The notes: generated from the sequence alone by a model not told the origin. A stretch of 6,949 nucleotides of DNA from Acholeplasmatales bacterium (GCA_016282815.1 JAEELU010000026.1:1-6949); one strand, 5' to 3'; positions 1 to 6,014 are shown, numbered from the stretch's first letter. Program-made: numbers and translations.

Positions 1-46
1 CACGCCGATGGTAGTACTATGTGCGAGAGTAGGTAGTCGCCAGGCT
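1..46 (+). rRNA. rrf: 5S ribosomal RNA, 3' end only
   Basis: The first 45 or so bases match the conserved 3' third of bacterial 5S rRNA: the segment CGCCGATGGTAGT, then GCGAGAGTAGG, then the terminal strand AGTCGCCAGGC, which normally pairs with the 5' end (expected GCCTGGCGACT) to form helix I. The 5' part lies before the window. Its position 16 bases ahead of a tRNA gene, with no terminator in between, indicates the last rRNA gene of an rrn operon read through into the tRNA. The exact 3' end is uncertain by one or two bases. Confidence 0.88.
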
Positions 47-62
47 TATTCTCTTGAATTAC

Positions 63-139
63 GCCTGTTTAGCTCAGTTGGTTAGAGCACTTGACTGTTA
101 ATCAAGGTGTCGTAGGTTCGAGTCCTACAACGGGCGCCA
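63..139 (+). tRNA. trnN: tRNA-Asn (anticodon GUU)
   Basis: A complete cloverleaf can be folded by eye. The acceptor stem is GCCTGTT (63-69) with AACGGGC (129-135), including one G-U pair. The D stem is GCTC with GAGC. The anticodon stem is CTTGA/TCAAG around loop CTGTTAA, with anticodon GTT at 97-99. The T stem is GTAGG/CCTAC around TTCGAGT. The discriminator base is G136 and the CCA tail is encoded at 137-139. It reads Asn codons AAU and AAC. It directly follows the 5S gene and is presumably processed from the rRNA operon transcript. Confidence 0.97.
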
Positions 140-153
140 TTGATTAACAGTCT

Positions 154-186
154 GAGTAATACTTAATTGTATTGCTCTTTTTTTTT
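154..186 (+). terminator. Intrinsic terminator of the rRNA/tRNA transcript
   Basis: GAGTAATAC (154-162) pairs with GTATTGCTC (169-177) through nine base pairs with one G-U, closing a six-base loop TTAATT. Nine T residues follow at 178-186. This is a standard Rho-independent terminator shape, 15 bases after the tRNA CCA end, and it should close the rRNA/tRNA transcript ahead of the HD-GYP gene. Confidence 0.85.
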
Positions 187-205
187 GCTATTTTTGTGCT
201 AAAAT
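167..205 (+). promoter_or_regulatory. Possible weak promoter for the HD-GYP gene
   Basis: Two extended -10 like elements lie between the terminator and the gene: TGCTATTTT at 186-194, which has TTGTAT at 167-172 as a possible -35 with a 16-base spacer, and TGCTAAAAT at 197-205, which has no recognisable -35. The first leaves room for a short leader with the ribosome site. The second would start transcription almost on top of that site. All boxes are imperfect and the region is T-rich, so this is a tentative call. Some expression could also come from read-through of the rRNA terminator. Confidence 0.3.
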
Positions 206-225
206 TATCTAAAGGAATGATTAAT

Positions 226-2061
226 ATGAAGAATAAAGAAATAATACAAAGCTTTAAAAATTCATATATAAAAAATATGATCGCTTATAGTGACTATAAC
301 GATTCTTTATTCTTGCTTGAGGATTATAATGATTGGAAGAAGAACCTCCTAGATAGATCACGTGCCATTCGTGAAATGTTTAAGGAAAATGAAGAAAACA
401 TCTTATTAATTCATAAAATTCTAAAGGAGGATTTTGATTCTGAAACTGCCTTAATGCTCATGAATTTAATTAAAGAATTTAAGGAAAATGAAATTCATGA
501 TGCATCTATAAATATTGATATAATTAATAGGCTTATAGAATTCTATGAGAAAAAAGGAAACTATAATAATTTAATCCAGCTATATAATTTAGGTGCATTA
601 GAGGAAATGGAATTCTTCCTTAGAATGGATATTTCATCTGATAATGTAAACCCAGTCGATAAATATCTTAAGGTGTTAAAGCTAAAGGAAAAGTATAAGG
701 AGCTTACTCCTACATCTAGAAGAAGTGTTTTCCTTGCTTATTATAATTTAACTGGTCCTATTCCTGATTTAATGAATGATTATCGAAAGAATATAATAGG
801 ATATTACAAGGATGCTATATCATTTTATAATAGTGATTTAGTTCAATCTATCGATAAGGATAACGAAGAAATAGCTGATGAAATATCATATATAAATGAT
901 ATGATGATAACAGGCTTTTACTATTTTCTAAATAGTGATCAAAAGGATGAGTATTTTAAAATTGCAGATGAAATATTATCTAATTATGATATAGATGAAA
1001 ACGAAAAAGAGTTAATTTCTCTAGCAAAAAGCTATTATTTAGGTGAAATCAATTTAGAGTCACTTGTAGATAGCTTATATAATTTATTCATTAAATATTT
1101 TGGTGATGGTTTAAAATATGATGGAACAGATGATAATTTAAATGAGTATTGTATTTGTAATGATATAGCTACTATATTATTTGATTTATTAAAAAATAAT
1201 AATGTTATTGATGAGGATAAGAAATATAAGTATTTATATAAAATAGGTTATTCATTATTAGATTATATTGATAGTGTTCCATATAAGGAATTCACAAGCT
1301 ATTTTGATGATATATCTGCAGATTTATTTAAAAACTTATTATCATTCTGTAAAACATTTGAACAAAAGGAAGATCTTCTTACTAAGCTAGTATTAAGAAG
1401 ACAGCCTATTACCTATATTCATAGTATTATGGTAGAAAGGATATCTGTAGCTATAGCAAAAGGAATGATAAATAGGGATATCCATTATTTTGATGATTTA
1501 ATTAAATTAGGATATGATACTAAGGAAAAGATACTAAATTATATATCAAAGGCAGCTTATTATCATGATTTAGGTAAATGCTTAACTGTTGGTGTTATTA
1601 ATTTACAAAATAGAAAGCTTACTGATACTGAATTTAAATATATTAAATTACATCCAGAAAAATCTAAGGTTTTATTAAACAATGATGAATCATTCAATGA
1701 ATATTATGATGTTATGCTAGGACATCATAGAACATATGATGGTAAGGGTGGATACCCAATGTCATTTAATAATCTTAATTCACCATATAAATTTGCAATA
1801 GATCTAATATCTATAGCTGATTCAACTGATGCTGCAACAGATATATTAGGTAGAAATTACACAACAGGTAAGAATTTCAATACATTACTTGAAGAATTAA
1901 ATGAATCTAAGGGAACAAGATATAACCCAGTAATTGTTGATTATATCAATAGTGATGAAGAATTAAAGAAATATTTAGATGATATAACTGGTATAAAAAG
2001 AATAGATTTATATTATGATGTATATCAAAGAATATTAAGCGAAAGAAAGAGTAACAAATAA
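226..2061 (+). CDS. HD-GYP domain protein, predicted c-di-GMP phosphodiesterase with variant GGYP motif
   Basis: The protein has 611 residues. The C-terminal part (about 390-560) is an HD-GYP domain, a family whose characterised members hydrolyse cyclic-di-GMP. Expected metal-binding residues are visible: H399, the HD pair H447-D448 followed by LGK, H476 in LHPEK, H500-H501, and D532 in IADSTDA. The signature usually written HHExxDGxGYP reads HHRTYDGKGGYP here, so Glu is replaced by Arg and one Gly is inserted before YP; activity is therefore not certain. Residues 1 to about 380 are rich in predicted helix, Asp, Lys, Tyr and Asn, and resemble no domain I recognise. There is no signal peptide or membrane segment, so the protein should be cytoplasmic. 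I chose the ATG at 226 because AAAGGA (211-216) sits nine bases ahead. An in-frame ATG at 217 is possible, and an earlier in-frame TTG lies inside the terminator. It is probably transcribed alone, with a terminator on each side. Confidence 0.85.
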   Translation: MKNKEIIQSFKNSYIKNMIAYSDYNDSLFLLEDYNDWKKNLLDRSRAIREMFKENEENILLIHKILKEDFDSETALMLMNLIKEFKENEIHDASINIDIINRLIEFYEKKGNYNNLIQLYNLGALEEMEFFLRMDISSDNVNPVDKYLKVLKLKEKYKELTPTSRRSVFLAYYNLTGPIPDLMNDYRKNIIGYYKDAISFYNSDLVQSIDKDNEEIADEISYINDMMITGFYYFLNSDQKDEYFKIADEILSNYDIDENEKELISLAKSYYLGEINLESLVDSLYNLFIKYFGDGLKYDGTDDNLNEYCICNDIATILFDLLKNNNVIDEDKKYKYLYKIGYSLLDYIDSVPYKEFTSYFDDISADLFKNLLSFCKTFEQKEDLLTKLVLRRQPITYIHSIMVERISVAIAKGMINRDIHYFDDLIKLGYDTKEKILNYISKAAYYHDLGKCLTVGVINLQNRKLTDTEFKYIKLHPEKSKVLLNNDESFNEYYDVMLGHHRTYDGKGGYPMSFNNLNSPYKFAIDLISIADSTDAATDILGRNYTTGKNFNTLLEELNESKGTRYNPVIVDYINSDEELKKYLDDITGIKRIDLYYDVYQRILSERKSNK

Positions 2062-2062
2062 A

Positions 2063-2090
2063 ATGGTATGAGATTTCATATCATTTTTTT
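2063..2090 (+). terminator. Intrinsic terminator after the HD-GYP gene
   Basis: ATGGTATGA (2063-2071) pairs with TCATATCAT (2076-2084) with one G-U, around a four-base loop GATT. The run of T continues to 2090. The hairpin begins two bases after the stop codon of the HD-GYP gene, so that gene is separated from rlmB. Confidence 0.8.
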
Positions 2091-2106
2091 GATAAAAATT
2101 ATTATT

Positions 2107-2135
2107 TTCATAAATTGTAAAATTTATGGTATAAT
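2107..2135 (+). promoter_or_regulatory. Extended -10 promoter of rlmB and the sigma gene
   Basis: A perfect extended -10 box, TGGTATAAT, ends at 2135 (hexamer TATAAT 2130-2135). Exactly 17 bases upstream is TTCATA (2107-2112), matching four of six -35 consensus positions. The predicted start near 2142 gives a leader of about 19 bases that holds the GGAG ribosome site. It follows the terminator directly, as expected for an independent housekeeping promoter read by the main sigma factor. Confidence 0.75.
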
Positions 2136-2160
2136 TATTTACGAGCATGGAGTAATGATT

Positions 2161-2874
2161 ATGATAAAAATTTATGGTAAGAACTGTGTCTATGCTGCTA
2201 TTATGGCTAATAGTAGTATGAGCATGGTATTTTTAAGTGAAGATATAATAAAAAGTGATAAAAATATTATTAATATTCTTAAGGATAGAGGATATAAATA
2301 TACTATTTTATCAAAGAAGAAGCTGGATGTAGAATTCCCATTCCAAAATCAGGGATATGCTGCCTATAGGGAGAATTATGAAATACTAGATGAGGAGTAT
2401 TTAAGTAATTTACCAAAGGAAAAGGGTAGAGTATTAATACTTGATGGTATTCAGGATCCCCATAATTTAGGTGCTATTCTAAGAAGTGTAGATGCCTTTG
2501 GCTATGATTTAGTAATATTACCAAAGAATAGAAGCGTAAGTGTAAATGAAACTGCTGCACATGTTTCTACTGGTGCTATTGAATATACAAAAATTATGTA
2601 TGTTAATAGCTTAAATACTACTGTATCTAGATTAAAGGATTTAGGCTATTGGGTATGTGGTACTGATGCTAAGGGTGATAAGCTTGCATCTGAAATAGAT
2701 AAGTCACTTAATCTTGCTATAATTATTGGATCTGAGGGTTTTGGTATGTCAAAGACATTGGTTAATTTGAGTGATTTCTTAATCAAGATACCAATGAAGG
2801 GACATGTTAATAGCTTAAATGCATCAGTAAGCTCAGGAATTGTTTTACATGATTTAATGGCAAATGAGGATTAG
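2161..2874 (+). CDS. rlmB: RlmB-type 23S rRNA 2'-O-ribose methyltransferase (TrmH/SpoU family)
   Basis: The 237-residue protein belongs to the SPOUT (trefoil-knot) methyltransferases. RlmB transfers a methyl group from S-adenosylmethionine to the 2'-OH of a guanosine in the 23S peptidyl-transferase region (Gm2251 in E. coli). Residues 1-75 form the L30e-like RNA-binding part, beginning IKIYGKN, close to the IYG start of RlmB. The three family motifs are present: motif 1 DGIQDPHNLGAILRS with N102 and R108, motif 2 IIGSEGFGMS with E192, and motif 3 IPMKGHVNSLNASVS with N217, S218 and N220. I chose ATG 2161 because GGAG (2149-2152) lies eight bases before it. ATG 2155 is too close to that site, and the further upstream ATG 2068 lies in a terminator. 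The length fits the family (about 240-250). The stop codon shares one base with the start of the sigma gene, so the two are cotranscribed and probably translationally coupled. Confidence 0.93.
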   Translation: MIKIYGKNCVYAAIMANSSMSMVFLSEDIIKSDKNIINILKDRGYKYTILSKKKLDVEFPFQNQGYAAYRENYEILDEEYLSNLPKEKGRVLILDGIQDPHNLGAILRSVDAFGYDLVILPKNRSVSVNETAAHVSTGAIEYTKIMYVNSLNTTVSRLKDLGYWVCGTDAKGDKLASEIDKSLNLAIIIGSEGFGMSKTLVNLSDFLIKIPMKGHVNSLNASVSSGIVLHDLMANED

Positions 2875-3401
2875 TGTTTGTTAATTATAATGATTATGAA
2901 TTAATATATTTAATACGTGAGGGTGAATATAGTGCATTCAGAGTATTGTTTAAAAAGTATGAATGCCTAATAGAAATAAAGGTACATAGTAGATATCCCT
3001 ATGGTGATAAGGCATATGATCTTATTCAGGAGGGAAGAATGGTATTAAATACTTGTATAAAGAATTATTCCTTTGATGTTGGTGTTAATTTTTATGCATA
3101 TTTTAATGCTGCATTAAGTAGGAAGCTATTTAAGGAGCTATGCCTTGATTATTATAAGCCAAGCTTTCCCTTTAAGGAATCAATAGATGATAGAAATAAG
3201 CTTCCTAATGCGGTGTATATTCCTTTATACAAAAAGCATTATAAGAATGATCGTATCGCGATGATATTACTAACAGATTATTTCTGTGGAAGTATGTCAT
3301 TATTAAACATATCAGAAAAGTATAATATTCATTATATTAAGCTTGTAAGAAAAAGGGATGGAATACTTGCCTATCTTAAAAAATATATTGACTATTTATA
3401 G
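2874..3401 (+). CDS. sigH: SigH-like sigma-70 family factor, region 4 divergent
   Basis: The protein has 175 residues. Residues 5-30 (YNDYELIYLIREGEYSAF and on) match the opening of SigH-type sigma factors. Residues 20-90 carry region 2, with DLIQEG at 49-54 and an aromatic stretch NFYAYF around 72-77, the part that binds core RNA polymerase and the -10 element. Residues 128-172 should be region 4, but the helix-turn-helix (around LLNISEKYNIHYIKLV) is only loosely similar to the family. The protein is shorter than Bacillus SigH (about 218). The start is GTG, overlapping the rlmB stop as TAGTG, with GAGGA three bases upstream; no other in-frame start fits. The order rlmB - this gene - rpmG - secE - nusG is the sigH locus of Bacillota, except that the yacP (NYN nuclease) gene normally between rlmB and sigH is missing. 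Its target promoters cannot be told from the window. Confidence 0.75.
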   Translation: MFVNYNDYELIYLIREGEYSAFRVLFKKYECLIEIKVHSRYPYGDKAYDLIQEGRMVLNTCIKNYSFDVGVNFYAYFNAALSRKLFKELCLDYYKPSFPFKESIDDRNKLPNAVYIPLYKKHYKNDRIAMILLTDYFCGSMSLLNISEKYNIHYIKLVRKRDGILAYLKKYIDYL

Positions 3402-3416
3402 TTGGTTTGTTAAAAT
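3388..3416 (+). promoter_or_regulatory. Strong housekeeping promoter for rpmG-secE-nusG
   Basis: TTGACT (3388-3393) matches five of six -35 positions. A 17-base spacer leads to TAAAAT (3411-3416), preceded by TG one base before the hexamer, which makes an extended -10. The -35 box is inside the last codons of the sigma gene (Ile-Asp-Tyr), and the -10 lies just after its stop. The predicted start is G3423, giving a leader of about 48 bases before rpmG. This is the best-matching promoter in the window, in keeping with high demand for L33, SecE and NusG. Confidence 0.78.
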
Positions 3417-3447
3417 ATAAACGGCCTTAAAAAAGGTTTTTTATTTT
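3412..3447 (+). other. A/U-rich hairpin at the rpmG leader, overlapping the promoter
   Basis: CCTT (3425-3428) pairs with AAGG (3433-3436) around AAAA. On its two sides an A-rich strand (3412-3421) can pair with the following T-rich strand (3437-3447), apart from small bulges. In RNA reading through from the sigma gene this would be a weak terminator-like hairpin with a U tract. In RNA starting at the predicted start near 3423 only the small CCUU/AAGG stem remains, placed at the extreme 5' end, where such a hairpin may stabilise the message or cause early pausing. The role is not resolved from sequence alone. Confidence 0.45.
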
Positions 3448-3470
3448 CGATTAATTATAGGAGAGGTACT

Positions 3471-3620
3471 ATGAGAGTAAAGGTAATTTTAATTTGTGAA
3501 GAATGCTTATCTAGAAATTACACAACTACAAAGAATCCTCAAAAAAGTGCTGAAAGATTAGAATTAAAGAAATTCTGTCCTATATGCAATAAGTATACAA
3601 TTCATAAGGAAACAAAGTAA
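3471..3620 (+). CDS. rpmG: 50S ribosomal protein L33, zinc-ribbon type
   Basis: This 49-residue protein is the usual length of L33, a small protein of the large ribosomal subunit near the E site. It reads MRVKVILICEEC at the start and ends with the family's KYTIHKETK tail. Two Cys pairs, C9-C12 (CEEC) and C36-C39 (CPIC), form the zinc-binding knuckles of the C+ form. Bacillota often also carry a second, cysteine-free copy that is used when zinc is short; whether one exists here lies outside the window. The ribosome site AGGAGAGG (3459-3466) is strong and well spaced from ATG 3471. It is the first gene of the rpmG-secE-nusG unit. Confidence 0.95.
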   Translation: MRVKVILICEECLSRNYTTTKNPQKSAERLELKKFCPICNKYTIHKETK

Positions 3621-3639
3621 TTTGTTGGAAAGGATCATC

Positions 3640-4140
3640 ATGAATAACGAAGAAAAGGTAGAAGCTAAAAACGAAGAAGAAACTACAGTAAAAAGTGATG
3701 TAGAAGAAAAAATTCGTAAGCAAATTGAAAAGAAGCAAGAAAAGAAAGAACGTATGGGTTTTTACCGTATTGGTGAATACCTAAAGGAAGAGCATAAATG
3801 GGAAAACTGGTTATTCCTAGGTGTTTCTATTATCGTATTATTATTAGGATTATTAATCCTAAATGGCTCTTTAGTTGTAAGAGAGGATTTCCCACTAATT
3901 GGTGCTAATCCTACATTATTTGCTGGTATTTTAGTAGGTATCGCAGGACTTGGTATATTATATGCATTATATCCATTCTTTAAGCCTGCATTCCCAGAGT
4001 TTAAGAAGATAACTTGGTTAACATTACCAAAGTTTGCAGCAAACTCAATTCGTGTATTCTTATTCTTAATAATCTTTACTGGATTATTCATTTTATATGA
4101 TACATTAATGGCAGAATTATTTATGCTAATTTTTAGATAA
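3640..4140 (+). CDS. secE: Preprotein translocase subunit SecE, long three-helix form
   Basis: SecE is the clamp subunit of the SecYEG channel that exports proteins across the cytoplasmic membrane. The conserved core is at the C-terminus: an amphipathic helix PEFKKITWLTLPKF (119-132), followed by a membrane helix (about 139-161). Ahead of it are two further predicted membrane helices, about 57-75 and 93-113, and a highly charged Glu/Lys segment (4-38) likely to be helical and cytoplasmic. The total of 166 residues is well above the roughly 60 of B. subtilis SecE, which has one helix; the three-helix layout recalls E. coli SecE. I chose ATG 3640 because AAAGGA (3629-3634) lies five bases upstream; the in-frame TTG at 3622 has no ribosome site. 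Its place between rpmG and nusG is the standard context and strongly supports the name. Confidence 0.9.
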   Translation: MNNEEKVEAKNEEETTVKSDVEEKIRKQIEKKQEKKERMGFYRIGEYLKEEHKWENWLFLGVSIIVLLLGLLILNGSLVVREDFPLIGANPTLFAGILVGIAGLGILYALYPFFKPAFPEFKKITWLTLPKFAANSIRVFLFLIIFTGLFILYDTLMAELFMLIFR

Positions 4141-4154
4141 GAGGTATAAGAGCT

Positions 4155-4700
4155 ATGAAAAGATGGTATATTGTTACAACTTATTCAGGATATGAGAATT
4201 CTGTAAAGCAGGATTTGGAAAGAAGAAAGGAATCTATGAACATGTCTGATATGATTTATCAGGTATTGATTCCAGAGGAAACAGTTGAGGTAGTAGATAA
4301 GAAGGGAAATAAGAAGCAAAAGGTTAACAAGCTATTCCCTGGTTATGTATTCGTTGAGATGGAAGTTGAAGGAGAAATGGACGAGGATCTTTGGTTTATG
4401 GTTCGTAATACACCAAAGGTTACAGGCTTCCTTGGCTCTTCAGGTGGTGGTACTAAGCCAGTTCCAGTACCTAAGGATGAGATGGATGGTATTTTAAATA
4501 AGCTTGGATTAATTGTTAAGCCTAAGCTTGAATTCAATGTTGGAGATAAGATTATCGTTGTTAGCGGTGCATTCAAGGATCGTGAATTCGATATCGTTAA
4601 TGTTATCTCTGATAAGGAAAAGGTTGTTGTATTAACAGAAATGTTTGGACAATCTATCGAAACTGAATTACTATTCAGCGAAATTAAGAAATTAGGATAA
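4155..4700 (+). CDS. nusG: Transcription elongation/antitermination factor NusG
   Basis: NusG binds the RNA polymerase clamp, modulates pausing and termination, and links transcription to translation. The 181-residue protein is the normal length. Residues 1-115 form the NGN domain, starting RWYIVTTYSGYEN and including LFPGYVFVEM and VRNTPKVTGFLG. Residues 125-181 hold the KOW domain, with FNVGDKIIVVSGAFKDREF and the closing FGQSIETELLFSEIKKL. A short Lys-rich loop (VDKKGNKKQKVNK) precedes the GYVFVE strand, as in many Bacillota. GAGGT right after the secE stop serves as ribosome site nine bases before the ATG. Lys is coded almost only by AAG, as in highly expressed genes. It is the last gene of its unit: a terminator follows six bases after the stop, whereas in most Bacillota rplK and rplA come next. 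Confidence 0.96.
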   Translation: MKRWYIVTTYSGYENSVKQDLERRKESMNMSDMIYQVLIPEETVEVVDKKGNKKQKVNKLFPGYVFVEMEVEGEMDEDLWFMVRNTPKVTGFLGSSGGGTKPVPVPKDEMDGILNKLGLIVKPKLEFNVGDKIIVVSGAFKDREFDIVNVISDKEKVVVLTEMFGQSIETELLFSEIKKLG

Positions 4701-4706
4701 AAAAAG

Positions 4707-4735
4707 AAGGTCGAACTTTTATAGTTCGGCCTTTT
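4707..4735. terminator. Bidirectional terminator between convergent genes
   Basis: AAGGTCGAAC (4707-4716) pairs with GTTCGGCCTT (4724-4733) over ten base pairs with one G-U, around a seven-base loop. On the plus strand TTTTCTT follows; on the minus strand the complement of the A-rich left flank gives CTTTTTTA. It can therefore end nusG transcripts and the oppositely directed dehydratase-type transcript. The TAA stop of the minus-strand gene (4719-4721) lies in the loop, so the last codons of that gene form one arm of the stem. Confidence 0.85.
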
Positions 4736-5996
4736 CTTCATCCTTAATACGCTCTCTTGCGATAGCAAGCATAAGCTTTATTCTGTTTTCCTGATTAACC
4801 TTTGTAGCACTTGGGTCATAATCGATAGCTACGATATTAGCATCCTTATGAATTGATTTAATTTTCTTCATAACACCCTTACCACAAATATGATTTGGAA
4901 GGCATCCAAATGGTTGAGCACATACGATATTTTCGTATCCTTCCTCGATTAGCTCCATCATTTCTGCAGTTAATAGCCAGCCCTCACCCATCTTAGTGCC
5001 ATGGTGAAGAACACCCTCTGATAAATCCTTAGTATGATCAAAATAATTCATAGGAGTAAATTTAGTATTATTCATAGATTCAATCATAGCCTTTTCTCTT
5101 CTACGAAGGAAGCGAAGAAGGAATTTAGCAACTATTGCACTCTTTAGTGATCTACCATAGATTTCTCTATCATATATTGAATTCCAAATAGTATATAATG
5201 CAAATCCATATAATCCAGGTACCATTACCTCAGCATCCTGGCTAACTAGGAAATCCTCTAGGTGGTTATTACCAAGTGAAGCATATTTAATGTAGATTTC
5301 ACCAACAATACCAACCTTTGGCTTTTTGTGTGATAAATCTAAATCTAGATTATCAAAATCCTTTGCCATATCATTTAGGTTTTTCTTAACCTGAGAAAGC
5401 TTAGTACCCTTACCCTCAGCGAATTGATCAGTTATTTTCTTAATCCAAGAATCCTTAAGTGTAGTAGCAACACCCTTTGTTTTTTCGTATGAACGGCATT
5501 TATTGAATAAATACATTAGCTCATCACCGTATGTGATAGCCGCAACAAGCTTTAATAAATCTGTAAGTGTTGGCTTAAAGCCTGAATCCTTTTCTAGATT
5601 TGAGGCATTAAGTGAAACAACAGGAATATAACCATAGCCTGCCTTAACTAGAGCTTTTCTTAATAGATGTAGATAATTAGATGCTCTACAGCCTCCACCT
5701 GTTTGAGTTATTAATAATACAACATTATGTGTATCATCTCTATGATTTAGGTTATCAATAAATTGACCAATTACTAATAGTGCAGGATAGCATGTGTCAT
5801 TATGAACATATTTTAAGCCTTCCTCAACTACCTCAGGTCCTTGGTTACGCATTATTTCACATTTATATCCACGCTGAAGAAGAACAGCTTCCATTAGCTC
5901 CATATGGATATCAAGCATAGAAGGAATTAATATTGTATGAGTTTTAACCATTGATTGCTTAAATTTTGGATATTCCTTTATTTCATCATCAACCAT
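4719..5996 (-). CDS. 2-hydroxyacyl-CoA dehydratase (HgdB-like) family protein, equivalent to the C-terminal part of fused activase proteins
   Basis: The 425-residue protein matches the last third of the large (about 1400 residue) 'acyl-CoA dehydratase activase' proteins of anaerobes. Family-conserved cysteine motifs are visible: VHNDTCYPALLVIGQ with C69, TQTGGGCRASNY with C103, and CAQPFGCLPNHICGKG with C359, C365 and C371. Such cysteines could hold an iron-sulfur cluster, by analogy with HgdA/HgdB dehydratases; the substrate is unknown. The sequence closes with IVAIDYDPSATKVNQENR, also typical of the family. I chose ATG 5996 because GGAGGA (6007-6002) lies five bases before it and the upstream gene stops one base earlier, so the two are translationally coupled. 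An in-frame TTG at 6029 would lack a ribosome site. A separate gene for this region is less usual than a fusion; see the A7 tract at 6008-6014. No membrane segment is seen. Confidence 0.85.
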   Translation of the reverse strand: MVDDEIKEYPKFKQSMVKTHTILIPSMLDIHMELMEAVLLQRGYKCEIMRNQGPEVVEEGLKYVHNDTCYPALLVIGQFIDNLNHRDDTHNVVLLITQTGGGCRASNYLHLLRKALVKAGYGYIPVVSLNASNLEKDSGFKPTLTDLLKLVAAITYGDELMYLFNKCRSYEKTKGVATTLKDSWIKKITDQFAEGKGTKLSQVKKNLNDMAKDFDNLDLDLSHKKPKVGIVGEIYIKYASLGNNHLEDFLVSQDAEVMVPGLYGFALYTIWNSIYDREIYGRSLKSAIVAKFLLRFLRRREKAMIESMNNTKFTPMNYFDHTKDLSEGVLHHGTKMGEGWLLTAEMMELIEEGYENIVCAQPFGCLPNHICGKGVMKKIKSIHKDANIVAIDYDPSATKVNQENRIKLMLAIARERIKDEEKAEL

Positions 5997-6014
5997 ATTA
6001 ATCCTCCTTTTTTT
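5997..6014 (-). promoter_or_regulatory. Coupling site: A7 tract, AGGAGG ribosome site and stop/start junction
   Basis: Read on the minus strand, seven A (6014-6008) run into GGAGGA (6007-6002), then TAA (6000-5998), one base, and the ATG at 5996. The ribosome site of the downstream gene is thus built from the last Lys-Glu-Asp codons of the upstream gene. Ribosomes finishing the first gene can restart at once on the second. The homopolymer also makes this spot prone to slippage or sequencing error, and the downstream frame is open through it, read as AAA AAA AGG AGG. Confidence 0.7.

Noticed and set aside
172..225. Upstream in-frame TTG (172) and ATG (217) as starts of the HD-GYP protein
   Set aside because: TTG 172 lies inside the terminator stem with no ribosome site. 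ATG 217 touches the AAAGGA site itself, so ATG 226 fits better.
2068..2160. ATG 2068 as the start of RlmB, giving a hydrophobic 31-residue extension that looks like a signal peptide
   Set aside because: The extension is read from the terminator and promoter region, would precede the predicted transcription start, and RlmB homologues begin at the IYG motif.
3762..4768. Open frames of 109 and 141 codons on the minus strand, antisense to secE and nusG
   Set aside because: They lie opposite well-supported genes, have no ribosome site or recognisable domain, and their composition is what antisense reading of those genes gives.
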